Below, piece by piece: positions 8,463 to 17,069 of a stretch of 64,000 bases of DNA. The number at the start of each line of letters is the position of its first letter. Position 1 is the first letter of the stretch. Made by a program: the position numbers and the translations under genes. The DNA is from CAKRJP01 sp963658085 (GTDB lineage Bacteria > Bacillota > Clostridia > Lachnospirales > Lachnospiraceae). A model generated the notes under the pieces. The model saw nothing but the letters and a program-made list of their open reading frames with translations. It was not told the DNA's origin and made no database searches. The DNA lies in contig CAVKOU010000001.1 in assembly GCA_963658085.1 (NCBI GenBank), positions 62,001 through 126,000 of the forward strand, given 5' to 3'.

Positions 8463-9899
8463 CTAAACTGTTCCATGCTTTTTCAGTGGCTGCTCTTCTC
8501 TCTTTGTGAATAACATCTCAAAAGCACCGATTACGTATTTTCTTGTATCTGCAGGCTCTACGATAGTATCTACATATCCTCTTCTAGCTGCAGATAATGG
8601 GCTAGACTGAAGCTCTTTATACTCAGCTGCCTTCTCATTAATGGTAGATGCATCTTTGTCTGCATACATGATCTTTGCTGCAAGCTTTGCATCCATCATA
8701 CCAATCTGAGCACTTGGCCAAGCGTATACAATATCTGCTCCTGTTGACTTACTATTCATTGCAACATAAGCTGTTCCGAATGCCTTACCAATGATAACAT
8801 TTACCTTTGGAACAGTTGCCTCTGCAAATGCATAAGTCATCTTAGCAGCTTCTTTTGCAAGGTGGCTCTCGTCATACTCAGATGCCGCGAATCCAGCTAC
8901 ATTTGTAAGAGTAAGAACCGGGATATTGAATGCATCGCAAAATGCTACAAAGTCAGCTGCTTTTCTTGCACCGTCTGCAGATAAAGATCCGTCAAACTCT
9001 GCAACAACCTTTGCATCGTCATCATAAACCTTAGAACGGTTTGCTACTGCACCTACAGTCATTCCGTTCAGTTTGATGAATCCGGTTACCATATCCTTGG
9101 CAAAATCTTTCTTTGTTTCAAAGAAGATACCGGAATCTGCGATCTGAGAAAGAGCAATTGCGGTATCTTCTACAGCATTCTCGATCTCTGCACAAGCACG
9201 ATTCAAATCATCCTCGCACTCAGCATAGGAAGCATCTTCCTCGTTGTTGCATGGTAACATGCATACCAATGTACGGATATTCTCAAGCACATCCTCTTCT
9301 GTTCCGATACCATCAACAAGTCCTGCCTTCTCGCTCTGATAAGAAGCAGCTGCTGTATCACACTTCGCTTCTGTGTTGCCAGGAATCGCATTTGGAGAAT
9401 TAACAAAAAGCTTGCTCTTTTCTTCCATAAATGTGAAATCAGTCAATCCCGGAATCACAGAAAGTCCGCCACCGCAAGAACCAAAAATTGCAGTAATTTG
9501 TGGGATTACTCCTGAAGCCTTTGCCTGCTTAAGGTAAACGCTACCGAAGGCTTCCAAAGCATCTGTAGACTCCTGTAATCTGAGTCCCGCACAGTCTACA
9601 AGTCCGATTACCGGTGCGCCCATCTTCATTGCCATATCGTAGATATTTGCAATTTTCTTTGCGTGCATTTCTCCAACTGCACCCTTGAGCACTGTAGCAT
9701 CCTGACTGTATACATATACAAGGTTGCCATCGATGACTCCGTATCCTGTGATAACTCCATCAGCAGGTGTCTTTGTCTCACTCAGATTAAAATCTGTAGA
9801 TCTGGCTGTTACTGCACCACCGATTTCAACAAAGCTTCCTGCATCCAGCAAAGCCGCGATCCGGTTACATGCTGCGTTTTCTGTTGCCATGTTGCCCAT
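8463..9899 (-). CDS. Acyl-CoA carboxyltransferase (methylmalonyl-CoA decarboxylase alpha/AccD family)
   Basis: 478 residues with two crotonase-fold halves of the carboxyl transferase family. Visible motifs: DGVITGYGVIDGNLVYVYSQ, the oxyanion-hole segment IFGSCGGGLSVIPGLTDF in the N-half, and TNVAGFAASEYDE plus IGKAFGTAYVAMNSKS in the C-half. The substrate is an acyl-CoA (malonyl-, methylmalonyl- or glutaconyl-type) and cannot be fixed from the sequence. First gene of the operon; the TATAAT promoter lies about 150 bases upstream. Its presence together with an OadA-type subunit gives the operon two carboxyltransferases for one pump. Confidence 0.85.
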   Translation of the reverse strand: MGNMATENAACNRIAALLDAGSFVEIGGAVTARSTDFNLSETKTPADGVITGYGVIDGNLVYVYSQDATVLKGAVGEMHAKKIANIYDMAMKMGAPVIGLVDCAGLRLQESTDALEAFGSVYLKQAKASGVIPQITAIFGSCGGGLSVIPGLTDFTFMEEKSKLFVNSPNAIPGNTEAKCDTAAASYQSEKAGLVDGIGTEEDVLENIRTLVCMLPCNNEEDASYAECEDDLNRACAEIENAVEDTAIALSQIADSGIFFETKKDFAKDMVTGFIKLNGMTVGAVANRSKVYDDDAKVVAEFDGSLSADGARKAADFVAFCDAFNIPVLTLTNVAGFAASEYDESHLAKEAAKMTYAFAEATVPKVNVIIGKAFGTAYVAMNSKSTGADIVYAWPSAQIGMMDAKLAAKIMYADKDASTINEKAAEYKELQSSPLSAARRGYVDTIVEPADTRKYVIGAFEMLFTKREEQPLKKHGTV

Positions 9900-10043
9900 A
9901 AACCTAGTCCTCCATTTTCTATTACATTATTAATAAGGATATTATGCAGATATTGCGGTTTCAACAAGATGCACATAACAAAAATCCTTATTGTGCAAAA
10001 ATATGGTTAAAATATAGAATGAACCAAATTTTAAACCATTTGT

Positions 10044-10072
10044 ATTATATAGCCTGACACTTTAAATCACAA
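10044..10072 (-). promoter_or_regulatory. Promoter of the decarboxylase operon
   Basis: On the minus strand TTGTGA (10067-10072), 17 bases, TATAAT (10044-10049). TGACAC (10055-10060) and GTGTCA (10080-10085) form an inverted repeat that brackets the -35 box and could be an operator. The expected leader is about 140 bases long. Confidence 0.7.
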
Positions 10073-10187
10073 CCGTTTTGTGTCATTTTCATAACAATTA
10101 CCCATGTTTTTTTTCATATGGTTATAAAAATTGTTTATATTGATAAAAATAAAACAAGTTTGTTTTCCTATCTTTAATAGCATCTTT

Positions 10188-10209
10188 ATTTCCTTAATAT
10201 TTCCTTAAT
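10188..10209 (+). repeat. Tandem 11-bp repeat upstream of the transporter promoter
   Basis: ATTTCCTTAAT occurs twice head to tail (10188-10198 and 10199-10209), ending 6 bases before the -35 box. Direct repeats at helical spacing immediately upstream of -35 fit an activator site; the cognate protein is unknown. Confidence 0.5.
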
Positions 10210-10215
10210 AAAAGC

Positions 10216-10244
10216 TTGTACCTTAGTCCATTTTATGATATATT
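10216..10244 (+). promoter_or_regulatory. Promoter of the peptide-transporter operon
   Basis: TTGTAC (10216-10221), 17-base spacer, TATATT (10239-10244). The leader is about 85 bases and includes an imperfect hairpin at 10260-10304 (AAAAGAA/TTCTTTT, TTCT/AGAA and GCAGA/TCTGT) just upstream of the ribosome binding site. Confidence 0.65.
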
Positions 10245-10334
10245 TTTCACGTAGGATTTAAAAGAAAATTCTGCAGATGTGGGGTCTGTCGGAGAAATTC
10301 TTTTGATCAAAAAACTATATACGGAGGAAAGAAA

Positions 10335-11684
10335 ATGGAAGCAAAAAAGAAAATGCCATTTGGTTTCTATGTATGCTGTCTCTCATTCTCTTTTGAAAGA
10401 CTTGCATACTATGCAGCCAAATGGGGACTTGCAGTCTACATCGTAGCTACAGTAGCAAACGGTGGACTGGGACTTACTGCTGCGGACGGAGCTTTGATGA
10501 ACTCAAACTTAGTTGCATTCACCTATATCACACCGATTATCGGTGGATATATCGCTGACCGTTGGATAAGTCCAAGACTCTTAGTACCAATTGGAGAGAT
10601 TTTAATGGGACTGGGTTACTTATGTGCCTGGAAATCAAACAGCATCGGAATGCTGTGGGTAATGGTTATCCTGGTTTCTATCGGAACAGGATTATTCAAA
10701 GGTAATGTATCCGGTGTTAACGGTGGTTTATTCCCAAATGCAGATGAGGCTACCTTGAATGCAGTATTTAACATTCAGTACATGTTTGTTAATATCGGTT
10801 CTTTCTGCGGAACTACATTCTTAAGCTTACTTGCTCTTTCTGCTGGATATCGTACCATGTTCTTAGTATGTGGTATCGCATTATTCGTAGACTGTGCATG
10901 GTGGTTATTTGGAATGAAGAGCTTCGGTGATGTTGGTAAGAAACCATTTAAGGTTGACGTTGCAAAAGAAGATGTAAATCATCCGGATACAGAAGCAGAG
11001 AATGCACCTCTTACCACACTTGAGAAGAAGCGTGTTGCTGCTATCCTTATTGTAACTGTATTCTCGGGAATCTTCTGGTTGATCTGGTACATGGTTTACA
11101 TGCCTGTATACTATGAATTCGGCCCTGTATCACAGGGTGGTTTAGGATGGGCAAACTGGTCCATCGGATCCTTCGAGATGCCTACTGCCTGGTTTGATTC
11201 TATGAATGCTATTCTGTGTATCATCCTTTGTCCGATCTTTGCAGGTATTTGGGTAAAGATGGCTGCAAGACCACAGGGCGACTGGGGTATGTTTAAGAAG
11301 ACCGCTATCGGTATCATGATTCTTGGTCTGTGTGTTGCTTGTATGGTAGTTGCTGCTCTTCTTTGCGGATGCAGCGCAGACAAGCCGGTTGGAATTTGGA
11401 TCATCTTCTTAACAGCTTTATTCATGACATTAGGCGAGGTTATCTTCTCACCTCTTGGAAATGCATTCATCAACAAGTATTCACCAAAGAAATTACTTGG
11501 TACTTTACTTGGTGTATGGCCACTGATCATCTTCTTCTCAGGTAAGGCTTATGGACCGCTTTATAACTGGTTGGAGAACTTTAACTTCATCAAAGCTTAT
11601 GGTGCTGTTGCGATCATCATCTTCGCCTGCGGTGCTGTAATGTTATTATTCAACAAGAAGTTTGACGAAATGATCGAAGGATAA
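10335..11684 (+). CDS. POT-family (proton-dependent) di/tripeptide transporter
   Basis: 449 residues with about 12-14 hydrophobic segments and the MFS/POT layout. The first helix reads FSFERLAYYAAKWGLAVYI, matching the ExxERFxYYG region of POT transporters except that the first Glu is Phe; loop 2-3 has PIIGGYIADRWIS, matching the GGxxAD signature. A GGAGG site precedes the ATG. The next two genes encode a Xaa-Pro aminopeptidase and an amidohydrolase, suggesting import of proline-containing peptides. A strong terminator follows immediately. Family assignment is fairly sure; substrate is inferred from neighbours. Confidence 0.8.
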   Translation: MEAKKKMPFGFYVCCLSFSFERLAYYAAKWGLAVYIVATVANGGLGLTAADGALMNSNLVAFTYITPIIGGYIADRWISPRLLVPIGEILMGLGYLCAWKSNSIGMLWVMVILVSIGTGLFKGNVSGVNGGLFPNADEATLNAVFNIQYMFVNIGSFCGTTFLSLLALSAGYRTMFLVCGIALFVDCAWWLFGMKSFGDVGKKPFKVDVAKEDVNHPDTEAENAPLTTLEKKRVAAILIVTVFSGIFWLIWYMVYMPVYYEFGPVSQGGLGWANWSIGSFEMPTAWFDSMNAILCIILCPIFAGIWVKMAARPQGDWGMFKKTAIGIMILGLCVACMVVAALLCGCSADKPVGIWIIFLTALFMTLGEVIFSPLGNAFINKYSPKKLLGTLLGVWPLIIFFSGKAYGPLYNWLENFNFIKAYGAVAIIIFACGAVMLLFNKKFDEMIEG

Positions 11685-11723
11685 TTTCTAAAAATATTTT
11701 TACTTTAGAAGTAATTCAAAAAA

Positions 11724-11752
11724 GGCTTCCGGTCATCCGGAAGTCTTTTTGT
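11724..11752 (+). terminator. Terminator after the peptide transporter
   Basis: CTTCCGG and CCGGAAG (11726-11732 and 11737-11743) form a stem with a TCAT loop, followed by TCTTTTTG. A purine-rich side AAAAAGG precedes it. Confidence 0.9.
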
Positions 11753-11847
11753 TTATCCAAAAGAAGGCTTTAACCCCATAATGGAGTCTTCTTCAGGATT
11801 CAACAGTTAGATTCCAAAAATAATTACACAAAAAGGGAGGTTTTATC

Positions 11848-13638
11848 ATGACTGTTGTTGCAGAACGAATCGCAAAGCTAAGATCTCTGATGTCTGAGAA
11901 AGGCATCGATGCCTACGTTGTTCCTACTGCCGATTTTCATCAGAGCGAATATGTAGGGGAACACTTTAAGGCAAGAAAGTATATTACAGGATTCACAGGT
12001 TCCTATGGTACCGCTGTAATCACCCCGGAGGACGGTGGTCTGTGGACCGATGGAAGATATTTCTTCCAGGCCACCAACGAACTTAAAGGAAGCGGTATCC
12101 GCCTTATGAAAATGTTTGTAGGCGATACTCCTTCTATCACAGAATATCTTGCAGATGCCATCAAACCAGGCGGAACGGTTGCATTTGACGGCCGTGTGCT
12201 TTCTGTTGATGAAGGAAAGGAATTCGAAGATACCCTTGTAGACAAGGGAATTCACATTAATTACGAAGTGGATCTCATCAATGACATTTGGGAAGATCGT
12301 CCTTCGCTTTCTACAAAACCAGCCTTCTTCTTAGAAGAAAAATATACCGGAGAAAGTACTACTTCTAAGCTTGCACGAATCCGTGAGAAAATGGCAGCAG
12401 CCGGCGCAGATATTCATGTTATCGCATCCTTAGATGATATCTGCTGGACCTTAAACATCCGCGGAGATGATGTGGATTTCTTCCCACTTCTGCTGTCCTA
12501 TGCCATTATTAAAAATGACTCCGTAGAGCTTTACGTAGATGACAGCAAATTAGATGATAGAATTCATGCAGAGCTTGCAAAAGACAACGTTAATATCCAT
12601 CCATACAATGATATTTACGAGGACGTCAAAAAACTGAATCCATCCTCAGTAGCTATGATCGATCCTATGAAGATGAACTATGCTCTTTATAAAAATATTC
12701 CTTGTAAATTAGTAGAGGAAGCCAATCCTTCGATTTTGATGAAAGCTATGAAGAACGAGGTAGAGCTTGAGAATATCAAAGAAGCCCACATCAAAGATGG
12801 GGTTGCCATTACCAAGTTCATGTATTGGGTAAAAAATAATTACGACAAAGAGACGATCACAGAGCTTAGTGCTGCTGACAAAATCATGGCTCTTCGTGCC
12901 GAACAGGATGGCTATATCAGAGAAAGTTTTGAGCCTCTCTGCGCCTTTGCAGACCATGCTGCTATGATGCACTACTCTCCTTCTCCCGAAACCGATGTGC
13001 CTCTCAAGGAAGGCGGTATGCTTCTTAATGATACCGGTGGCGGTTATTATGAGGGTTCTACTGACATTACAAGAACCTTTGTCTTAGGTTCCATTGACGA
13101 TAAAATGAAAAAATATTATACCGCAGTTCTAAGAGCTATGATGCGCCTTGCAAGAGCAAAATTCCTCTATGGATGCTATGGCTACAACTTGGACGTGTTG
13201 GTTCGAGGTCCGGTTTGGGATTTAGATCTTGATTTCCAGTGTGGTTCCGGCCACGGTGTTGGATATCTTGGAAATATTCATGAGCCGCCTACAGGGTTCC
13301 GCTGGTATGTAGTACCCAGCAAGAACGAACACCATCAGTTAGAGGAAGGTATGGTCATGACTGACGAACCTGGAATCTATGAGGATGGAGAATTCGGTAT
13401 CCGTATCGAAAATGAGTTCATCGTAAGAAAAGGAACCAAAAATAAATATGGTCAGTTTATGTATTTTGAAACCATCACCTTCGCTCCTATCGACTTAGAT
13501 GGTATCGATCCCGAGGAAATGAGCCGTGATGAAAGAGAATGGTTAAACGACTACCATAAACAGGTATATGAAAAAATCGGCCCACATCTTACCGAAGAAG
13601 AACGTGAGTGGTTGAAAGAATATACCAGAGCAATTTAA
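11848..13638 (+). CDS. Xaa-Pro aminopeptidase (peptidase M24B, two creatinase-type N-domains)
   Basis: Removes the N-terminal residue from peptides with proline in position 2. 596 residues with the three-domain layout of eukaryote-like aminopeptidase P: two creatinase-like domains (about 5-160 and 165-310) and a pita-bread catalytic domain (about 315-535), then a C-terminal extension. The five metal ligands are visible: Asp395 and Asp406 (NDTGGGYYEGSTDITRTF), His469 (GSGHGVGYLG), Glu507 (MTDEPGIY) and Glu521 (RIENEFIV). Cytoplasmic; no signal peptide. GGGAGG site upstream. It lies between a peptide transporter and an amidohydrolase. Confidence 0.93.
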   Translation: MTVVAERIAKLRSLMSEKGIDAYVVPTADFHQSEYVGEHFKARKYITGFTGSYGTAVITPEDGGLWTDGRYFFQATNELKGSGIRLMKMFVGDTPSITEYLADAIKPGGTVAFDGRVLSVDEGKEFEDTLVDKGIHINYEVDLINDIWEDRPSLSTKPAFFLEEKYTGESTTSKLARIREKMAAAGADIHVIASLDDICWTLNIRGDDVDFFPLLLSYAIIKNDSVELYVDDSKLDDRIHAELAKDNVNIHPYNDIYEDVKKLNPSSVAMIDPMKMNYALYKNIPCKLVEEANPSILMKAMKNEVELENIKEAHIKDGVAITKFMYWVKNNYDKETITELSAADKIMALRAEQDGYIRESFEPLCAFADHAAMMHYSPSPETDVPLKEGGMLLNDTGGGYYEGSTDITRTFVLGSIDDKMKKYYTAVLRAMMRLARAKFLYGCYGYNLDVLVRGPVWDLDLDFQCGSGHGVGYLGNIHEPPTGFRWYVVPSKNEHHQLEEGMVMTDEPGIYEDGEFGIRIENEFIVRKGTKNKYGQFMYFETITFAPIDLDGIDPEEMSRDEREWLNDYHKQVYEKIGPHLTEEEREWLKEYTRAI

Positions 13639-13650
13639 AACCATTGCTAC

Positions 13651-13684
13651 CCGGATCACGGTTCCCTTCCAGGTCGTGATCCGG
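13651..13684 (+). other. Strong intercistronic hairpin without U-tract
   Basis: CCGGATCACG (13651-13660) pairs perfectly with CGTGATCCGG (13675-13684) around a 14-base loop. The following TCGTAATG is not U-rich, so it is unlikely to be a standard terminator; an mRNA-stabilising or processing element between the peptidase and amidohydrolase genes is more likely. Confidence 0.6.
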
Positions 13685-13720
13685 TCGTAATGATGCAAAA
13701 CAAAAAGGGGGAAACTCATA

Positions 13721-14959
13721 ATGATTATTGCTGCAAAATACTTAATGACCGGCGATGGCAAGACTGTTCTCACAGACAAGGCAGTGTTCGTCGATGAATT
13801 TGGTAAGATCAAAAAAATTGCTTCCAAAGAAGAATTAGTCACTGAATATCCGGAAGAACAGGTAAAGGATTATGGCGATGCTACTCTTCTTCCGGGACTT
13901 TGCGATATGCATGTCCATTTAGGATATTATTATTCACAGCCGGATACTTTTAACTACGATCCAAAATTAATTCAACTTTATGCGTTGCAGCACGCCCAGG
14001 CAGCTTTTGAGCGAGGCATCACCTCAGTCAGAGACATGTCCTCCGCTCACGGTGTTTGCAAAACATTAAAATTGGCAGCTGAAAAAGGTTTTATTACTAT
14101 TCCTCATATCACTCATACAGATACCGGAATTTGTATGACCGGTGGTCACGCCTGGGAGGAAGTAGAACAGGTAGACGGACCTTGGGAGGTTCGTAAAGAG
14201 ATTCGCAAGCAGGTTCGTGACGGTGCCGAGTGGGTTAAGGTTCTCACCACTCACAGAACTCACACCCCAGAGCTTACCCAGGAGGAATTAGACGCTGCTG
14301 TTGATGAGTGCCATAGAAGAGGGATTAAGTGTGGCGTACATGCAGGAACCAATCCGGGAATCCAGATGTGTATCGATGCAGGCTTTGACACCATTGAGCA
14401 TGCCACCTTTATGACCTTAGATCATGCAAAGCAAATGGCAGAAAAAGGTATTGCCTGGACGCCAACTATTATGGCCTATACCCTGCTTTATGATATTTGC
14501 AAAGAAAGCATGGAAAAACACGCAGGCGCCCCGGTAAATGATCCTGTCATGCAAAAGGAATTAAAAGATTATCAATACTTTGAGCCAGCTTACAAAGCTT
14601 ACAGAGATCATTTTAAAGAGTTTTACGATACAGGCGTTACTGTTATTGCAGGAACCGATATGGTCATGTACCAATCCCCTCTCCTCCCTCTTCCAAGAGA
14701 ACTTCAATACATGGTAGAGTATGGAATCACTCCGGTACAGGCTATTCAGACCGCAACCTCCAATCCTGCAAAGGTTCTTGGAGTTGAAAACGAACGAGGT
14801 CTTGTAAAAGAAGGATTAGACGCTGACCTTTTGGTTGTAGGCGGAGATTTGAGCCAAGATATCACACGTCTTAACGACGTAAAATTGGTTACCTTAGGAG
14901 GTAAGCGTGTATTTGAAGATGGTATTCGCTATATAGGAACCACAAACATGTTTATGTAG
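13721..14959 (+). CDS. Metal-dependent amidohydrolase (possible Xaa-Pro dipeptidase-type)
   Basis: 412 residues of the amidohydrolase superfamily. The metal-binding pattern is complete: HVH in GLCDMHVHLGYY, the lysine in GAEWVKVLTTH (likely carboxylated), His in KCGVHAGTN, His in DTIEHATF and Asp in VIAGTDMVM. The N- and C-terminal beta-sandwich (MIIAAKYLMTGDGK; GLDADLLVVGG) is typical of imidazolonepropionase- and prolidase-like members. Some relatives hydrolyse Xaa-Pro or Xaa-Arg dipeptides, and the upstream Xaa-Pro aminopeptidase and peptide transporter make a dipeptidase role plausible but unproven. Confidence 0.85.
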   Translation: MIIAAKYLMTGDGKTVLTDKAVFVDEFGKIKKIASKEELVTEYPEEQVKDYGDATLLPGLCDMHVHLGYYYSQPDTFNYDPKLIQLYALQHAQAAFERGITSVRDMSSAHGVCKTLKLAAEKGFITIPHITHTDTGICMTGGHAWEEVEQVDGPWEVRKEIRKQVRDGAEWVKVLTTHRTHTPELTQEELDAAVDECHRRGIKCGVHAGTNPGIQMCIDAGFDTIEHATFMTLDHAKQMAEKGIAWTPTIMAYTLLYDICKESMEKHAGAPVNDPVMQKELKDYQYFEPAYKAYRDHFKEFYDTGVTVIAGTDMVMYQSPLLPLPRELQYMVEYGITPVQAIQTATSNPAKVLGVENERGLVKEGLDADLLVVGGDLSQDITRLNDVKLVTLGGKRVFEDGIRYIGTTNMFM

Positions 14960-15010
14960 AAATTTCATAAAGATTAAAAAAATCAGAATATTTAGACACG
15001 AAATCTAAGC

Positions 15011-15047
15011 AAAAAGGGAACAGCAATTTTCTTGCCGTTCCCTTTTT
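15011..15047. terminator. Bidirectional terminator between convergent genes
   Basis: AAAAAGGGAAC and GTTCCCTTTTT flank a GCAA/TTGC inner pairing, giving runs of A on one side and T on the other, so it can stop both the rightward peptide operon and the leftward leuA-type gene. Confidence 0.9.
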
Positions 15048-15080
15048 ATATTTTATATCTCGTTATCTCTGTTTTTATTT

Positions 15081-17069
15081 CTATTTCTGGTTTCTAAACT
15101 GCATAGGAGTCATTTCATAAGCCTTCTTAAAGAGGCGATTAAAATGTTCTACATTCTGATATCCAACAGTAAGTGCAATATTCTCCACTGTCATATTGCT
15201 GCTCTTAAGAAGAGCTCTGGCCTTCTTTAACCGAATTTTCTTCACCAGATCCCCGAAAGTCATACCAGATTTTTCTTTGATATATTTGGACAAATATGGT
15301 TTAGATAAATAAAATTTCTCTGCCAGATCGTCCAGGGTAATATCAATATAGTTGGCCTGGATATAGTTCATGATCTCGATCATGCGAGGATCCTTTACTC
15401 CGTCTTTACTGGCAAGCTCGTCTAATTTATTTACTGCCACGATCAATGCTTCGATTGATGCCTTAATAATATCTGCATCGATACCAACACCCCATTGCAT
15501 TTTTCCTTCTCTGAGCACTCCTACATAGGCCACAGCCTTGGAGGAAGATCCCTTGGTAAGAGAATGTTCTTCATAGAAGGATAATTCGTAGCTAATGCCG
15601 AAATACTGCTTGATCGCGTTACTTACTGCATCCAAACGTCCATTACCAATAGCGGTGATCACATGGTTGTCTCCATCATGGGAAATCGTTACCTCTGCAG
15701 TGATTCCATTGACTTGTTTGAAATGGCATTCATCCACGTGGAACACAGATTTTGTATTGATATAGTGGTCAGAGAAAATCTGATATACCCAGTCAGGGGT
15801 CAGCTCCTTGTGAGCCTTATCAGATACGTCCTTTACCATATATCCAACTTCCTCACGCATTTTCTGAGGAAGATTAAAGCCATAAGCCTGATTTAAAATA
15901 TAGCTTACTCCGCCCTTTCCGGACTGGCTATTGATACGAATAACATCAGAATCGTATTTTCTTCCCACATCCTGAGGATCGATCGGCAGATAAGGCACGG
16001 TCCATTGCTCTAAATTCTTCTCCTCTCTCCAAGCCATTCCCTTGGCAATGGCATCCTGATGAGATCCTGAGAAGGCGGTAAATACCAAATCTCCTGCGTA
16101 AGGTGTACGCTCATAAACATGCATTCTTGTAAGCTTCTCGTAAGTCTCACGGATACGTTGCATGTCTGAGAAGTCCAGTTTTGGATCTACTCCGTGGGAA
16201 TACATATTCATTCCCAAAGTCACTACATCCACATTACCGGTACGCTCTCCGTTTCCAAAAAGTGTTCCCTCCACACGGTCTGCTCCTGCCAAAACTCCGA
16301 GTTCTGCGGTGGCAACTCCGGTTCCGCGATCGTTATGAGGATGAATACTAAGCACCACATTTTCTCTGTAAGCCAAATGCTTGTGCACATACTCTAACTG
16401 GGTTGCAAATACATGCGGCATAGCATTCTCTACGGTTGTAGGAATGTTAATGATGGCCTTGTTATCAGCGGTCGGCTTCCAAACGTCTAATACTGCGTTA
16501 CAAACCTCCACCGCATAATCAATCTCTGTTCCCGAAAAGCTTTCCGGGCTGTACTCGAAAGTGAAATTACCATCGGTCTCGGAAGCTAACTGATTTAAAA
16601 GCTTTGCACCATCAATGGCGATTTGCTTAATCTGCTCTTTGTCCTTCTTAAATACCTGTTCTCTCTGAGCAACAGATGTAGAATTATATACGTGGATGAC
16701 TGCATGAGGTGCACCCTTTACAGCTTCAAAGGTTCTCTTAATAATATGTTCTCTGGCCTGCGTCAATACCTGTACCGTAACATCATCCGGAATCATATTC
16801 TTCTCGATCAGAGTTCTCATAAACTTGTATTCTGTCTCGGAAGCTGCCGGAAATCCTACTTCAATTTCCTTAAATCCAATGTCTACTAATAATTGGAAAA
16901 ATTCCAGCTTTTCATCCAGACTCATTGGCTCAATCAGAGACTGATTTCCATCTCTAAGATCTACGCTACACCAGATCGGAGCCTTTTCAATGGTCTCCTT
17001 TTTCACCCAGTCATAAGTAACCTCCGGTGGCATAAAATATGGCTTTTTATACTTGTTTAAGTTCATCAT
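15081..17069 (-). CDS. leuA: 2-isopropylmalate synthase fused to a C-terminal AraC-type DNA-binding domain
   Basis: Residues about 1-385 are the TIM barrel of the yeast/actinobacterial-type LeuA: CSVDLRDGNQSLIEPMS carries the catalytic Arg-Asp and SIHPHNDRGTG the metal-binding His pair. Residues about 410-555 match the LeuA allosteric domain (ECHFKQVNGITAEVTISHDG ... EHSLTKGSSSKAVAYVGV). The last 103 residues are an AraC-type double helix-turn-helix: ITLDDLAEKFYLSKPYLSKY and MTVENIALTVGYQNVEHFNR, then LFKKAYEMTPMQFRNQK. There is no stop or frameshift between the parts. I start at 17069 (662 residues), since AGAGG is 9 bases upstream of that ATG; another ATG lies three codons earlier. The enzyme makes 2-isopropylmalate from acetyl-CoA and 2-ketoisovalerate; leucine normally binds the allosteric domain. 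The HTH tail is unusual; see findings. Confidence 0.93.
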   Translation of the reverse strand: MMNLNKYKKPYFMPPEVTYDWVKKETIEKAPIWCSVDLRDGNQSLIEPMSLDEKLEFFQLLVDIGFKEIEVGFPAASETEYKFMRTLIEKNMIPDDVTVQVLTQAREHIIKRTFEAVKGAPHAVIHVYNSTSVAQREQVFKKDKEQIKQIAIDGAKLLNQLASETDGNFTFEYSPESFSGTEIDYAVEVCNAVLDVWKPTADNKAIINIPTTVENAMPHVFATQLEYVHKHLAYRENVVLSIHPHNDRGTGVATAELGVLAGADRVEGTLFGNGERTGNVDVVTLGMNMYSHGVDPKLDFSDMQRIRETYEKLTRMHVYERTPYAGDLVFTAFSGSHQDAIAKGMAWREEKNLEQWTVPYLPIDPQDVGRKYDSDVIRINSQSGKGGVSYILNQAYGFNLPQKMREEVGYMVKDVSDKAHKELTPDWVYQIFSDHYINTKSVFHVDECHFKQVNGITAEVTISHDGDNHVITAIGNGRLDAVSNAIKQYFGISYELSFYEEHSLTKGSSSKAVAYVGVLREGKMQWGVGIDADIIKASIEALIVAVNKLDELASKDGVKDPRMIEIMNYIQANYIDITLDDLAEKFYLSKPYLSKYIKEKSGMTFGDLVKKIRLKKARALLKSSNMTVENIALTVGYQNVEHFNRLFKKAYEMTPMQFRNQK

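Larger units (their letters stand above)
9900..10334. other. Divergent intergenic region between decarboxylase and peptide-transporter operons
   Basis: This 435-base stretch holds no convincing gene. It contains the leftward decarboxylase promoter (10044-10072), the rightward transporter promoter (10216-10244), a GTGTCA inverted repeat (10055-10085), tandem 11-bp repeats (10188-10209), a 9-bp inverted repeat in the decarboxylase leader (9932-9940 with 9984-9992) and an imperfect hairpin in the transporter leader (10260-10304). Confidence 0.7.

Noticed and set aside
11761..11795. AAGAAGG/CTTCTT pairing as a second terminator
   Set aside because: Weak stem with no T-run; the 11724 terminator is enough.
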